DNA of 64,000 nucleotides, from positions 1 through 64,000 of the forward strand of contig CACKHN010000002.1 of assembly GCA_902599995.1 (NCBI GenBank), read 5' to 3'. A program made the position numbers and the translations under genes. Position 1 is the first letter of the stretch. Each line of letters opens with the position of its first letter. The notes beneath the pieces are model-generated. The model searched no databases, was not told the DNA's origin, and was given only the letters and a program-made list of their open reading frames with translations. Positions 1-7,870 of the stretch are shown here, in pieces. Origin of the DNA: an uncultured Pelagibacteraceae bacterium (GTDB lineage: Bacteria > Pseudomonadota > Alphaproteobacteria > Pelagibacterales > Pelagibacteraceae).

Positions 1-899
1 AGATTTAAAGCCTGTAAAATTTTTGCACCTCCCTCTTTATTTATTCTGTAAAAGCCACCTTTCCCTTTTCGGCCAGTATAACCAGTTTCAATTAATTTTT
101 TAATTAGAGGAATTTCTTGTGCGACCTCATGAAATTTATCAGTTTTAGGCAATTCTTTTATAAAACTTTTCAGTACATCGGCCATTAAATCAATACCGAT
201 TAAATCATATAAACCGAATACTCCTGTTTTAGGAATTCCCATTGGTCGTCCAAAAATAGCGTCAGCTTCTTCCACGGCTAATTTCATTTTGAAAGCCTCA
301 GTCATAGCTATTTGCATAGCATATACACCCACTCTGTTTCCTAAGAAACCTGGTGTATCGTTACAGACTATAGCCCCCTTACCAAGCTCAATCTCACAAA
401 ATTTTTGAAGTGCATTTATTTTTTTTAAATCATTATTTTCATTTTTAACAATTTCTAACAAGCCCATATATCGAACAGGATTAAAGAAGTGTGTAATACA
501 AAAGTCTTTTTTTTGTTCATCAGTTAAATTTTCTGACAACACCTTAATTGGTATTGAAGATGTATTTGAGGAGACTATAGCTCCGTCTTTTCTGAATTTA
601 AATATTTTATCATATATTTGATGCTTAATATCTATTCTTTCAACAACTGCTTCAACCACCCAATCAGCTTTTTTAACTATGTCAAAATTATCAGAAATAT
701 TGCCTACTTTGATATTATTAATTTTTGATTTATCAATTAATAATGGTGGTCTTGATTTAAAAATTCTTTCTCGTGCATTTATACTTATATCAGTTGTTAA
801 ATCCAATAATGTTACAGGAACATTAGCGTTACATAGGTGCGCGGCTATTCCACTTCCCATTGTACCTGATCCAATAATTACAACTTTTTTAATATCCAT
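1..899 (-). CDS. 3-hydroxyacyl-CoA dehydrogenase, C-terminus beyond the window
   Basis: NAD-dependent oxidation of 3-hydroxyacyl-CoA to 3-ketoacyl-CoA in beta-oxidation or a related acyl-CoA pathway. The frame starts at the ATG at 899-897 and stays open to base 1, so only the first 299 or so residues are seen. A Rossmann motif GSGTMGSG lies at residues 10-17. The family's catalytic His is in the HFFNPV motif (His137), followed by the dimerisation segment (NDTPGFLGNR) and the C-terminal helical domain (TGYTGRKGKGGFY). There is no enoyl-CoA hydratase domain at the N-terminus, so it is a stand-alone type rather than a fused FadB. It diverges from a thiolase gene across about 110 bases, which fits joint use in ketoacyl-CoA metabolism. 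The family assignment is secure; the chain-length substrate is unknown. Confidence 0.9.
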   Translation of the reverse strand, partial: MDIKKVVIIGSGTMGSGIAAHLCNANVPVTLLDLTTDISINARERIFKSRPPLLIDKSKINNIKVGNISDNFDIVKKADWVVEAVVERIDIKHQIYDKIFKFRKDGAIVSSNTSSIPIKVLSENLTDEQKKDFCITHFFNPVRYMGLLEIVKNENNDLKKINALQKFCEIELGKGAIVCNDTPGFLGNRVGVYAMQIAMTEAFKMKLAVEEADAIFGRPMGIPKTGVFGLYDLIGIDLMADVLKSFIKELPKTDKFHEVAQEIPLIKKLIETGYTGRKGKGGFYRINKEGGAKILQALN

Positions 900-961
900 T
901 AAATTTTTAAAAATTTATAAAATTAATCAAAAACTTGAAATAGGACAAAATTCCTGCTTAA

Positions 962-974
962 TTGATTTAATCAA
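962..974. promoter_or_regulatory. 13-bp palindrome in divergent promoter region
   Basis: TTGATTTAATCAA is a perfect inverted repeat (6-bp arms around a central T) in the spacer between the divergent dehydrogenase (start 899) and thiolase (start 1008). The same bases could serve as a -35 element: TTGATT at 962-967 is followed 17 bases later by TAATAT at 985-990. A dimeric repressor site over this promoter is a reasonable inference; no regulator gene is adjacent. Confidence 0.3.
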
Positions 975-1007
975 AGTATATATTTAATATAAAATTTAAA
1001 GATAAAA

Positions 1008-2135
1008 ATGTACAACACAGTTATTGCTGGATACTCAAGATCGCCTTTTACTATGGCAGATAAAGGAGGTTTAGTTGATATAAAGCCAGTTAATCTACTA
1101 GCTGAAGTAATTAAAAATTTAATATTTAAAACAAAAATTAATCCAGACCAAATTGAAGATGTTATTATAGGTTGTGCCTTTCAAGTTGGTGAGCAGTGTT
1201 TTAATATTGGTAGATTGGTTACCTTTTTATCTAGTTTAGACATTAAAATACCAGGTATGACTGTTGATAGATGGTGTGGCTCATCTATGGAAGCAATTCA
1301 TATTGCTGCAGGTAAAATTGCAATGGGTTCAGGAAAAATGTTTTTGTGTGGTGGAGTTGAAAGTATGACAAGAGTTAGGACTGGATTTGATCCTGTGCCT
1401 TACCCAATTAGGGAAAATGCTGAACAAAACCCACACTTATATCTCGCAATGGGCACTACTGCAGAAAATGTTGCAAAAAAATATAAAATTTCAAGAATAG
1501 AACAACAAGAATTTGCCTTACAGAGTCATGACAAAGCATATTATGCACAGAACCAAGGTAAATTTAAAAGCGAAATTGTTAGTATTAATAATATAGAAGT
1601 CGATGGAAATATTAGGCCAAAAAGTACTATGGATAAATTAAATAAATTAAAACCTGCTTTTGACTCAAATGGAACAGTTACTGCAGCTACCGCTTCAGCC
1701 TTAACAGATGGTGCAGCGGTTACATTAATTTGTGAAGAAAATTTTGCTAAACAAAATAAATTAGAAATTTATGGAAGAATAAAATCTACTGCCATAGAGG
1801 GTTGTGACCCAAATTTTATGGGGCTAGGACCTATATCTGCAACAAAGAAAGCCCTTAAAAGAGCTAATCTTTCAATTAATGATATTGATATTGTCGAATT
1901 AAATGAGGCTTTTGCATCTCAATCACTAGCATGCATTAAAGATCTAAATATTGATCAAAAGAAAGTCAATTTAGATGGGGGTGCTATAGCTCTAGGGCAT
2001 CCATTGGGAGCTACTGGTGCAAGAATTACCGGAAAAGCTGCTGAGTTATTAAAAAGAGAAAACAAAAGGTTTGCACTTTCCACTCAATGCATTGGTTTAG
2101 GGATGGGAATCGCTACTATAATAGAGGCTTTATAA
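1008..2135 (+). CDS. acetyl-CoA acyltransferase (thiolase)
   Basis: Thiolase-superfamily enzyme that cleaves 3-ketoacyl-CoA with CoA, or condenses two acetyl-CoA. Its 375 residues are close to the usual 390. The nucleophile is Cys90 in the WCGSSM motif. NEAF lies in the C-terminal half, His331 is in GHPLGATGAR, and the second catalytic cysteine is Cys361 in the TQCIGLGMG segment, so the active site is complete. It starts at an ATG after an AT-rich leader without a clear Shine-Dalgarno sequence. The neighbouring divergent 3-hydroxyacyl-CoA dehydrogenase supports a degradative FadA-like role. The sequence alone does not separate acetyl-CoA acetyltransferase from a longer-chain ketothiolase. It converges with potC, with 3 bases between the stops. 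Confidence 0.93.
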   Translation: MYNTVIAGYSRSPFTMADKGGLVDIKPVNLLAEVIKNLIFKTKINPDQIEDVIIGCAFQVGEQCFNIGRLVTFLSSLDIKIPGMTVDRWCGSSMEAIHIAAGKIAMGSGKMFLCGGVESMTRVRTGFDPVPYPIRENAEQNPHLYLAMGTTAENVAKKYKISRIEQQEFALQSHDKAYYAQNQGKFKSEIVSINNIEVDGNIRPKSTMDKLNKLKPAFDSNGTVTAATASALTDGAAVTLICEENFAKQNKLEIYGRIKSTAIEGCDPNFMGLGPISATKKALKRANLSINDIDIVELNEAFASQSLACIKDLNIDQKKVNLDGGAIALGHPLGATGARITGKAAELLKRENKRFALSTQCIGLGMGIATIIEAL

Positions 2136-2138
2136 GAT

Positions 2139-2993
2139 TTATCTATTAATACCTCTTAATCTCTCAGATCTTCTTCTAAGTAATTCTGCAGTAACTAAAA
2201 TTAAAGTAGATAAAATAATTAAGCATGTTGCAACTGCAAGAATTGTTGGGCTTAGCTGCTCTCTTAAACCTGTCCACATCTGAACTGGTATAGTTGTATT
2301 TTCAAGACCAGCCAAGAATAAAACAACAACCACTTCATCAAATGATGTAACAAATGCAAACAATCCTCCTGAAATTACACCTGGAAGTATCAAGGGTAAT
2401 GTAATTTTCATAAACGTATTAAATGGATTGCTACCCAAACTTGATGCTGCTCGCGTAACACTATGGTCAAAACCTGATAAAGTCGCAGTTACAGTTATTA
2501 CCACAAATGGAGTACCTAATATGATATGTGCCATAACTATTCCTGTATGTGTTGCAGCTAAACCAACTTTTGCCATGAAAAAAAAAATAGCTACTCCAGA
2601 TATAATCAATGGAACAATCATTGGTGATATTAAAACTGCCATAATCAAACCTTTATATGGCATGTGTCTACTACTAAGTCCTAAAGCAGCAAGTGTTCCT
2701 AAAATAATTGATCCAATTGTTGCAAATATTGCAATTATAAAACTATTTTTCGCAGCTAGTCCCCATGGATTTTTTGTTCCATAAACCATTTCATGATACC
2801 ATCTAAAAGAGAAAGCGTCAGGATCAAGTCTTTTCATTCCTTCAGAAAAAACCAAAAACTCCTCCGCATTGAATGATAAGGGAAAAATTACAAATAAAGG
2901 TGCAATTAAAAAGAAAAATACAAATGTACAAATAGCAATATAAAAATAATGCCAAATTCTATATCGTGTTTCCGTGTAATTTGGTAATGCCAT
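2139..2993 (-). CDS. potC: ABC transporter permease, PotC type
   Basis: Inner-membrane permease of a polyamine-type (PotABCD-like) importer, 284 residues, near the usual PotC size. Six hydrophobic segments are visible, at about residues 16-40, 82-106, 115-140, 148-172, 198-228 and 250-272. The EAA loop that contacts the ATPase is at residues 181-200 (RAASSLGSNPFNTFMKITLP). It starts two bases after the potB stop, so the two permeases are translationally linked. It is the last gene of an operon that begins with ectoine-type catabolic genes, so the transported solute may be ectoine or a related compound rather than spermidine or putrescine. The permease family is clear; the substrate is not. 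Confidence 0.9.
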   Translation of the reverse strand: MALPNYTETRYRIWHYFYIAICTFVFFFLIAPLFVIFPLSFNAEEFLVFSEGMKRLDPDAFSFRWYHEMVYGTKNPWGLAAKNSFIIAIFATIGSIILGTLAALGLSSRHMPYKGLIMAVLISPMIVPLIISGVAIFFFMAKVGLAATHTGIVMAHIILGTPFVVITVTATLSGFDHSVTRAASSLGSNPFNTFMKITLPLILPGVISGGLFAFVTSFDEVVVVLFLAGLENTTIPVQMWTGLREQLSPTILAVATCLIILSTLILVTAELLRRRSERLRGINR

Positions 2994-2995
2994 AA

Positions 2996-4258
2996 TTAAC
3001 CTAATTTAATATTATCAACTCCTACTAATTTGTTATAAATCCAATAAATTACTAAAACTCCCGATAACAACATTAAGCCCATTGCTGATGCAAAACTCCA
3101 ATCAAGTGTAGTTTTCATATGATAGGCAATTTGATTACTTATCAAGGTACCTGATGCTCCTCCCACTAAAGCTGGGGTAATATAATATCCAATTGCTAAA
3201 ATAAATACTAATAAGCATCCCGCACCAATACCTGGAATGGTTAATGGAAAATAAACTTTCCAAAAAGCAACGAAAGGGGTTCCGCCTAAAGATTTTCCTG
3301 CTCTCATTAAGCTTGGAGAAATTGTTTTCATTACACTGTAAAGTGGAAGAACCATGAATGGCAATAATATTTGTGTCATTGCAACATAGGTTCCAACTTT
3401 ATTGTACATCATCTCTGGTCTGTTATCGTCTCCAACAAGACCAATCATTACAAAGAAATCATTTACTACTCCCTGTTGTTGCAACAAAATCATCCAACTA
3501 GCAGTTCTTACGAGTAGCGAAGTCCAAAAGGGTAATAGTACACATATCATTAATAGATTACTGTACTTCATGGGTAATGTTGCAAGTAAGTGAGCTATTG
3601 GATAACCCATTAAAAAACAGAAAATTGTTACAAACAATGCTATTTCTAAGGTTCTTAACCAAAGTATTCTATGTATTCGTCTATCTTCATCTACTTGTGC
3701 AATACTTCCGTCAGCCGCAAAATACATATCCATACCTTTTAAATATTTTGCCATAGTATATGGAGGAGCTGTTCGTTTTATCGCTTGCCAATATTCTACA
3801 TCTCTCCATCTTTTATGAACCTTCATTATTTGTTTTTTGATACTTTGAGTTTCATCAATTTTATTTCTTTTAATTTGCCTCATTAATTTTTTTGTGATGG
3901 AGTTAAAACCATTTTTTTCTTTATTTAATCTTTGACCAAGTTTTCCTTGTGTTTGGTTTTCAATTAAAACCTTATAGTCTGAGTAGAAACCAGCAAAAAC
4001 TTCTTCTGGAGGTAATTCTTTTCCATCCCATTTTTCCATTGCTTTAAAGGTTTTAGGAAGCATATTGGTAATCATTTTATCGTCTACACTTCTTGTAAAC
4101 ATCTCACCAATTGGAAAAACATATGTAATGAATAAGAATAACAGTAATGGAGCAACAAGAAGAAAGGCTTTAATTTTATTCTTCTTTTCTGCCTTTTTTA
4201 GACTGACCTCAAGAGGAATTCCGTCAGTAGTTAAAATTTGTTTTGTTTCTGAGCTCAT
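2996..4258 (-). CDS. potB: ABC transporter permease, PotB type, with long periplasmic insert
   Basis: Partner permease of PotC. At 420 residues it is well above the roughly 280 of E. coli PotB. The extra length is a charged, lysine-rich stretch between the first membrane segment (about 32-52) and the second (about 203-225), so about 150 residues probably face the periplasm. The EAA loop lies near residues 315-335 (RAGKSLGGTPFVAFWKVYFP). The ATG directly abuts the T-tract of a terminator hairpin (4259-4290), and no Shine-Dalgarno sequence is visible upstream, which suggests low or conditional expression relative to the binding protein. Long-loop PotB proteins are known in alphaproteobacteria, so the insert is probably a subfamily trait rather than a rearrangement. 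Confidence 0.9.
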   Translation of the reverse strand: MSSETKQILTTDGIPLEVSLKKAEKKNKIKAFLLVAPLLLFLFITYVFPIGEMFTRSVDDKMITNMLPKTFKAMEKWDGKELPPEEVFAGFYSDYKVLIENQTQGKLGQRLNKEKNGFNSITKKLMRQIKRNKIDETQSIKKQIMKVHKRWRDVEYWQAIKRTAPPYTMAKYLKGMDMYFAADGSIAQVDEDRRIHRILWLRTLEIALFVTIFCFLMGYPIAHLLATLPMKYSNLLMICVLLPFWTSLLVRTASWMILLQQQGVVNDFFVMIGLVGDDNRPEMMYNKVGTYVAMTQILLPFMVLPLYSVMKTISPSLMRAGKSLGGTPFVAFWKVYFPLTIPGIGAGCLLVFILAIGYYITPALVGGASGTLISNQIAYHMKTTLDWSFASAMGLMLLSGVLVIYWIYNKLVGVDNIKLG

Positions 4259-4290
4259 AAAAAAAAAGGGCGGTTAGTTAATAACCGCCC
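4259..4290 (-). terminator. intrinsic terminator between potD and potB
   Basis: On the minus strand, the 9-bp stem GGGCGGTTA (4282-4290 complement) pairs with TAACCGCCC around a 5-base loop and is followed by nine T residues (4267-4259). It lies 37 bases after the potD stop, and its T-tract runs directly into the potB start codon at 4258. The layout predicts partial termination, giving more potD than potBC mRNA. Confidence 0.88.
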
Positions 4291-4327
4291 TAAATATATT
4301 ATATTAATTCAGTGTTTAAAACTGAAA

Positions 4328-5446
4328 TTATAGGCCTGCTTTCATTGCTTCCCATTTTTCACCAATCTCTGTTCCATTGTCTGCCCAATAGAAAGGATCA
4401 ACTAAGAAATATTTCTTAGTATTTGCAGGAGCTGTTGGCATTTGTGGCATCATTTCAGTTTTACCATCTTTGTACCAAGGCTCATTTGCTTTGATAATTT
4501 CTAAAGATGATAATCTGTATGGAGCATATGCAATGTATTTCGCACTACCAGCTAACATTTCAGTGTTAGTCATCATAGCTAAAGCTTTTTTAGCATTTGC
4601 TTCATCTGGTCCACCCTTAACTAATGCAAAATACTCATAGTCAAGACCTTGACCATGCCATACTTGCTTAATTGGAGCGCCTTCACCTACTTCAGCGTTA
4701 AAGAATCTTCCGTTCCAACCAGTTGCCATAACAACCTCACCAGCAACTAATAGTTCTGGTGGTTGAGCACCTGCAGACCAGAATACACATCCACCATTTG
4801 GATCTGTACAAAGTTCTTTAATTTTATTCATTGCTCTTTCAACACCGCCTTCCTCTTCAAGCTTTCTGTAAAGTAATTCTCCACCTTTACCCATATTTAC
4901 GCCATCAGCAGCTAAAGCAATTTCTAGATTTGTAAGAGCACTTTTATAGATTGCTCTTTTACCTGGAAATTTTTTAGTGTTAAAAAAGTCTTTGATAGTT
5001 TTTGGTTCTTTACCATCAAAAGCTCTTGTATCAAAAGCATAGTTCCATGAGTACAGAATGTTTCCTACTGCACACTCACTTGGCATTGGAGCGAAGAAGT
5101 CTTCACTTGCAGGTGTTCCATCTGGAGCTGCCGGAAAGTCTTTGTCAAAATCAAATTTAACAAATATACCTTCATCACAACCATTAATAGTATCAAATGC
5201 AAATACATCGATAATATCCCAAGTTATAGCACCCGCTTCTTTTTGTGCTTTGATCTCTGATAATCCTCCAGAATAGTCAACCCAGTTGATATCTATACCT
5301 AGAGCTGCTGCTGTTGGATCACCATACCCTTGTTTTTGAGAGTCTGTATAAGCTCCACCCCAAGATGCTACAGTAACAGCAAAGGCTGAAGAAGTTACAG
5401 ATACAACAAAAGAAAGAGCAAGTAATAATTTACTTAATTTTCTCAT
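4328..5446 (-). CDS. potD: periplasmic substrate-binding protein, PotD/PotF-like
   Basis: Solute-binding protein for the adjacent Pot-type importer, 372 residues from the chosen start. The ATG at 5446 follows a strong GGAGG Shine-Dalgarno sequence and begins a typical signal peptide, basic MRKLSK then a hydrophobic core, with predicted cleavage after SAFA near residue 23. The mature protein opens with VASWGGAYTDSQ, typical of the polyamine/iron-type SBP family. An upstream frame to 5521 would add 25 residues before the signal peptide and is unlikely. The gene has its own promoter (5493-5521) downstream of potA and is followed by a terminator, so it is probably the most highly expressed member. 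Candidate ligands are spermidine, putrescine or, from context, ectoine. Confidence 0.9.
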   Translation of the reverse strand: MRKLSKLLLALSFVVSVTSSAFAVTVASWGGAYTDSQKQGYGDPTAAALGIDINWVDYSGGLSEIKAQKEAGAITWDIIDVFAFDTINGCDEGIFVKFDFDKDFPAAPDGTPASEDFFAPMPSECAVGNILYSWNYAFDTRAFDGKEPKTIKDFFNTKKFPGKRAIYKSALTNLEIALAADGVNMGKGGELLYRKLEEEGGVERAMNKIKELCTDPNGGCVFWSAGAQPPELLVAGEVVMATGWNGRFFNAEVGEGAPIKQVWHGQGLDYEYFALVKGGPDEANAKKALAMMTNTEMLAGSAKYIAYAPYRLSSLEIIKANEPWYKDGKTEMMPQMPTAPANTKKYFLVDPFYWADNGTEIGEKWEAMKAGL

Positions 5447-5454
5447 TATTCCTC

Positions 5455-5486
5455 CGTTTAAACGTTTAATATAAATTAATTTATAT
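5455..5486. promoter_or_regulatory. overlapping palindromes in the potD leader
   Basis: Between the potD promoter and its Shine-Dalgarno sequence lie TTAAACGTTTAA (5458-5469), its overlapping partner CGTTTAAACG (5455-5464), and the 18-bp palindrome ATATAAATTAATTTATAT (5469-5486). They fall at or just after the predicted transcription start, where an operator or an mRNA hairpin would act. Function is inferred only; AT-rich palindromes also arise by chance in such a genome. Confidence 0.35.
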
Positions 5487-5492
5487 AAGTAA

Positions 5493-5521
5493 ATTACACC
5501 AAAATGGTTATTAAGAGTCAA
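5493..5521 (-). promoter_or_regulatory. sigma70-type promoter for potD
   Basis: On the minus strand, TTGACT (5521-5516) and TGTAAT (5498-5493) are separated by exactly 17 bases. Each matches the housekeeping consensus at five of six positions. The predicted start is near 5486, about 40 bases upstream of the potD ATG. Confidence 0.7.
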
Positions 5522-5569
5522 CAGCTTATAATGTTCCTAATGTTACTTATACTTTGATAAATTGATTGT

Positions 5570-6655
5570 TTATTTTGGGTCTAAAGCTCTTGCGTCATAA
5601 CTATTCCAACCAATTTTAATTTCTTGGCTAACCTTAAGCTCTAAATTAGATGTAGAGTTTGGTACTTTTAAAATAAATTCTGGGTTACCTAATAAATTAA
5701 CTCTTACCCTTGTATGATCTCCATGGTAAATTACCTCTTCTATCTTACCGCTAAACAAATTATCCATTTTTTCAGTTGGTTCAATTAAAGCTCTCTCTGG
5801 CCTTAGAGATACGGTTGTTTTCTCTCCTTTAGATTTTACAGAAATAGCATTAGATAATATTTCAGCATTTGGCAATTTTACTTTACATTCATCACCTGAA
5901 ATATCTGATACTTCACCATTAAATGTATTATTTTCACCTATAAATTCTGCAACGAATGAATTTACTGGCTTTTCGTAAAGTTCTGCAGGACTTGATAACT
6001 GTTGAACTTTTCCATCATTAAACACTGCAATTCTATTAGACATTGTTAAGGCTTCACTTTGGTCGTGAGTAACATAAACTACAGTTACGCCTATGCTCTC
6101 ATGAATATGTTTAATTTCATATTGCATACTCTCTCTTAAATTTTTATCCAAGGCGCCTAAAGGTTCATCCATCAAAACTACTGCTGGATCAAAAACTAAA
6201 GCTCTAGCTACTGCTACCCTTTGCTGTTGTCCTCCTGAAAGCTGTCCTGGCATTCTTGTTTCAAACCCGTTTAATGAAACCATCGATAAAGCTTTATCAA
6301 CTTTTTTATCAATTTCATCTTTCTCAATTTTTCTTACTCTCAATGGAAAAGCTAAATTTTCGTAAACTGTCATGTGTGGAAAAAGTGCATAATTTTGAAA
6401 TACCATTCCAATTCCTCTTTTGTGGGGAGGTATATTAGAAATTATATTTCCATCTAATAAAATTTCACCATTTGTAGGAGTTTCAAAACCAGCAAGCATC
6501 ATTAGACAAGTTGTTTTACCAGAACCAGATGGACCAAGCATGGTAATAAATTCGCCCTCAGCAATATCTAATTGGAGATCTTTAACAACTAAAACTTTAC
6601 CATCATAACTTTTGTCAACTTTATCAAATTTAACAAATTCTGGATTTTTAGACAT
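5570..6655 (-). CDS. potA: ABC transporter ATPase, PotA type
   Basis: Cytoplasmic ATPase that powers the PotBC permease pair, 361 residues as usual for PotA. Walker A is GPSGSGKTT (41-49), the Q-loop lies in MVFQNYALFP (84-93), the signature is LSGGQ (139-143), and Walker B is VVLMDEP (159-165). A C-terminal TOBE-like regulatory domain covers about residues 240-361. It lies between the doeA-like gene (45-base gap) and potD (about 120 bases containing a promoter), so it can be co-transcribed with the hydrolase genes upstream while potD-potBC has additional control. The ATPase assignment is secure; the imported substrate is inferred from neighbours only. Confidence 0.94.
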   Translation of the reverse strand: MSKNPEFVKFDKVDKSYDGKVLVVKDLQLDIAEGEFITMLGPSGSGKTTCLMMLAGFETPTNGEILLDGNIISNIPPHKRGIGMVFQNYALFPHMTVYENLAFPLRVRKIEKDEIDKKVDKALSMVSLNGFETRMPGQLSGGQQQRVAVARALVFDPAVVLMDEPLGALDKNLRESMQYEIKHIHESIGVTVVYVTHDQSEALTMSNRIAVFNDGKVQQLSSPAELYEKPVNSFVAEFIGENNTFNGEVSDISGDECKVKLPNAEILSNAISVKSKGEKTTVSLRPERALIEPTEKMDNLFSGKIEEVIYHGDHTRVRVNLLGNPEFILKVPNSTSNLELKVSQEIKIGWNSYDARALDPK

Positions 6656-6700
6656 AAAGGTGAATATAAAACATTTGTGGTAATATAATTCAATAGCTAA

Positions 6701-7870
6701 TTAACTCTTAATATGAAGCTCTTTTGGAAAATTACAAAATAATTCTGATCCATTCTCTGTAACTCTAATTGCTTCAGAGGCTTCTACTCCCCAATCTCCA
6801 AACTGCATCACTGCAATCATATGAAAACAAACATTGGGCTCTAAAATTGTCATATCACCTTTATAAATATTTAGAGTATGTTCACCCCAATCTGGAGGGT
6901 AACCAATTCCAATCGAATATCCTGTTCTAGATTTTTTTTCTATTCCATATTTATCTAAAATTTTCCAAAATGCTTGAGCAACATCATTGGCAGTGTTGCC
7001 AGGTTTGATCGCATTAATGCCAGAGTTCAGAGCCTCAATTGTTTTATTCATAGTATCTATTTTTAATTGATCAGGTCTTCCTAGTAACACTGTTCGTGCC
7101 ATTGGAGCATGATATCTTTTGTAAGTACCTGATAATTCTATAATTGTGGCCTCTCCTTTAACAAATTTTTCTTGTGTGGCTGTCAAATGAGATGCTGAAG
7201 TTCCTTTTCCTGTTGGAACTAATGTTGCAATACTTGCATATTCTCCTCCAAATTCTTCAGTACCATAAAATAAGGATTTCTGAATTTCTCCGACCGCATC
7301 ACACTGCCTTACACCTGGGTTAATAACTTCCATAGCAGTTCTCATTCCTTTTTCAGAAATTTTTGCTGCAGCTTTCATATAAGTAATTTCAGTTTCTGAC
7401 TTAACTAATCTTACCCAATTAACTAGCCGATCACTGTCTTTTATTTTGGCATTAGGTAATCCCGATTTAATTTTTTCATAACAAAATGCTGTGAAATAAT
7501 GTGCATCCATCTCTAAACCAATTGATAATTTATCCCATTTTCTGTCTTTAATTATATTTACTAAATAATCATAAGGATGTTTTGGCCAAGTATGAATATA
7601 AGACTCATCATAGACTAATATATTTTCATTTTTTAAGTATGTTTTTAAATAGGCACCCCCAGCATCTTGGGCTCTTATAAAACACAGAGGCTCTTCTGCA
7701 TTAATGTGAACAATAGCGCACTGAGCATAATAAAATGACCAGGCATCATAACCTGTTAAGTAATTTAAATTATTGGTATCATGAGAAATTAAAAGATCGA
7801 TGCCCTTTTCATGCATCATTTTTTGTACTTTATTTAATCTTTGTTTGTATTCTTCTTTTGTAAAAAGCAT
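6701..7870 (-). CDS. doeA: M24-family hydrolase, ectoine hydrolase (DoeA/EutD)-like
   Basis: Pita-bread-fold protein of 389 residues. It resembles ectoine hydrolase DoeA along its whole length (NYLTGYDAWSFY near the N-terminus, VNWVRLVKSETEI, KRYHAPMART, GIGYPPDWGE, FCNFPKEL at the end). DoeA opens the ectoine ring to N-acetyl-diaminobutyrate. The two Asp ligands of metal-dependent M24 peptidases are not conserved here (IELSG and HAPMART where IDxG and SDxTRT are usual), and GHGIG is GYSIG, as expected for the creatinase/DoeA branch rather than an aminopeptidase. The ATG at 7870 overlaps the eutA-like stop (TGATG). A TTG one codon upstream is less likely. No doeB homologue is in this window, so the rest of the pathway would be elsewhere. 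Confidence 0.78.
   Translation of the reverse strand: MLFTKEEYKQRLNKVQKMMHEKGIDLLISHDTNNLNYLTGYDAWSFYYAQCAIVHINAEEPLCFIRAQDAGGAYLKTYLKNENILVYDESYIHTWPKHPYDYLVNIIKDRKWDKLSIGLEMDAHYFTAFCYEKIKSGLPNAKIKDSDRLVNWVRLVKSETEITYMKAAAKISEKGMRTAMEVINPGVRQCDAVGEIQKSLFYGTEEFGGEYASIATLVPTGKGTSASHLTATQEKFVKGEATIIELSGTYKRYHAPMARTVLLGRPDQLKIDTMNKTIEALNSGINAIKPGNTANDVAQAFWKILDKYGIEKKSRTGYSIGIGYPPDWGEHTLNIYKGDMTILEPNVCFHMIAVMQFGDWGVEASEAIRVTENGSELFCNFPKELHIKS

Noticed and set aside
679-987. Plus-strand open frame of 102 codons
   Set aside because: It lies mostly antisense to the clear 3-hydroxyacyl-CoA dehydrogenase frame (1-899 minus), has no recognisable domain, and its second half is low-complexity spacer.
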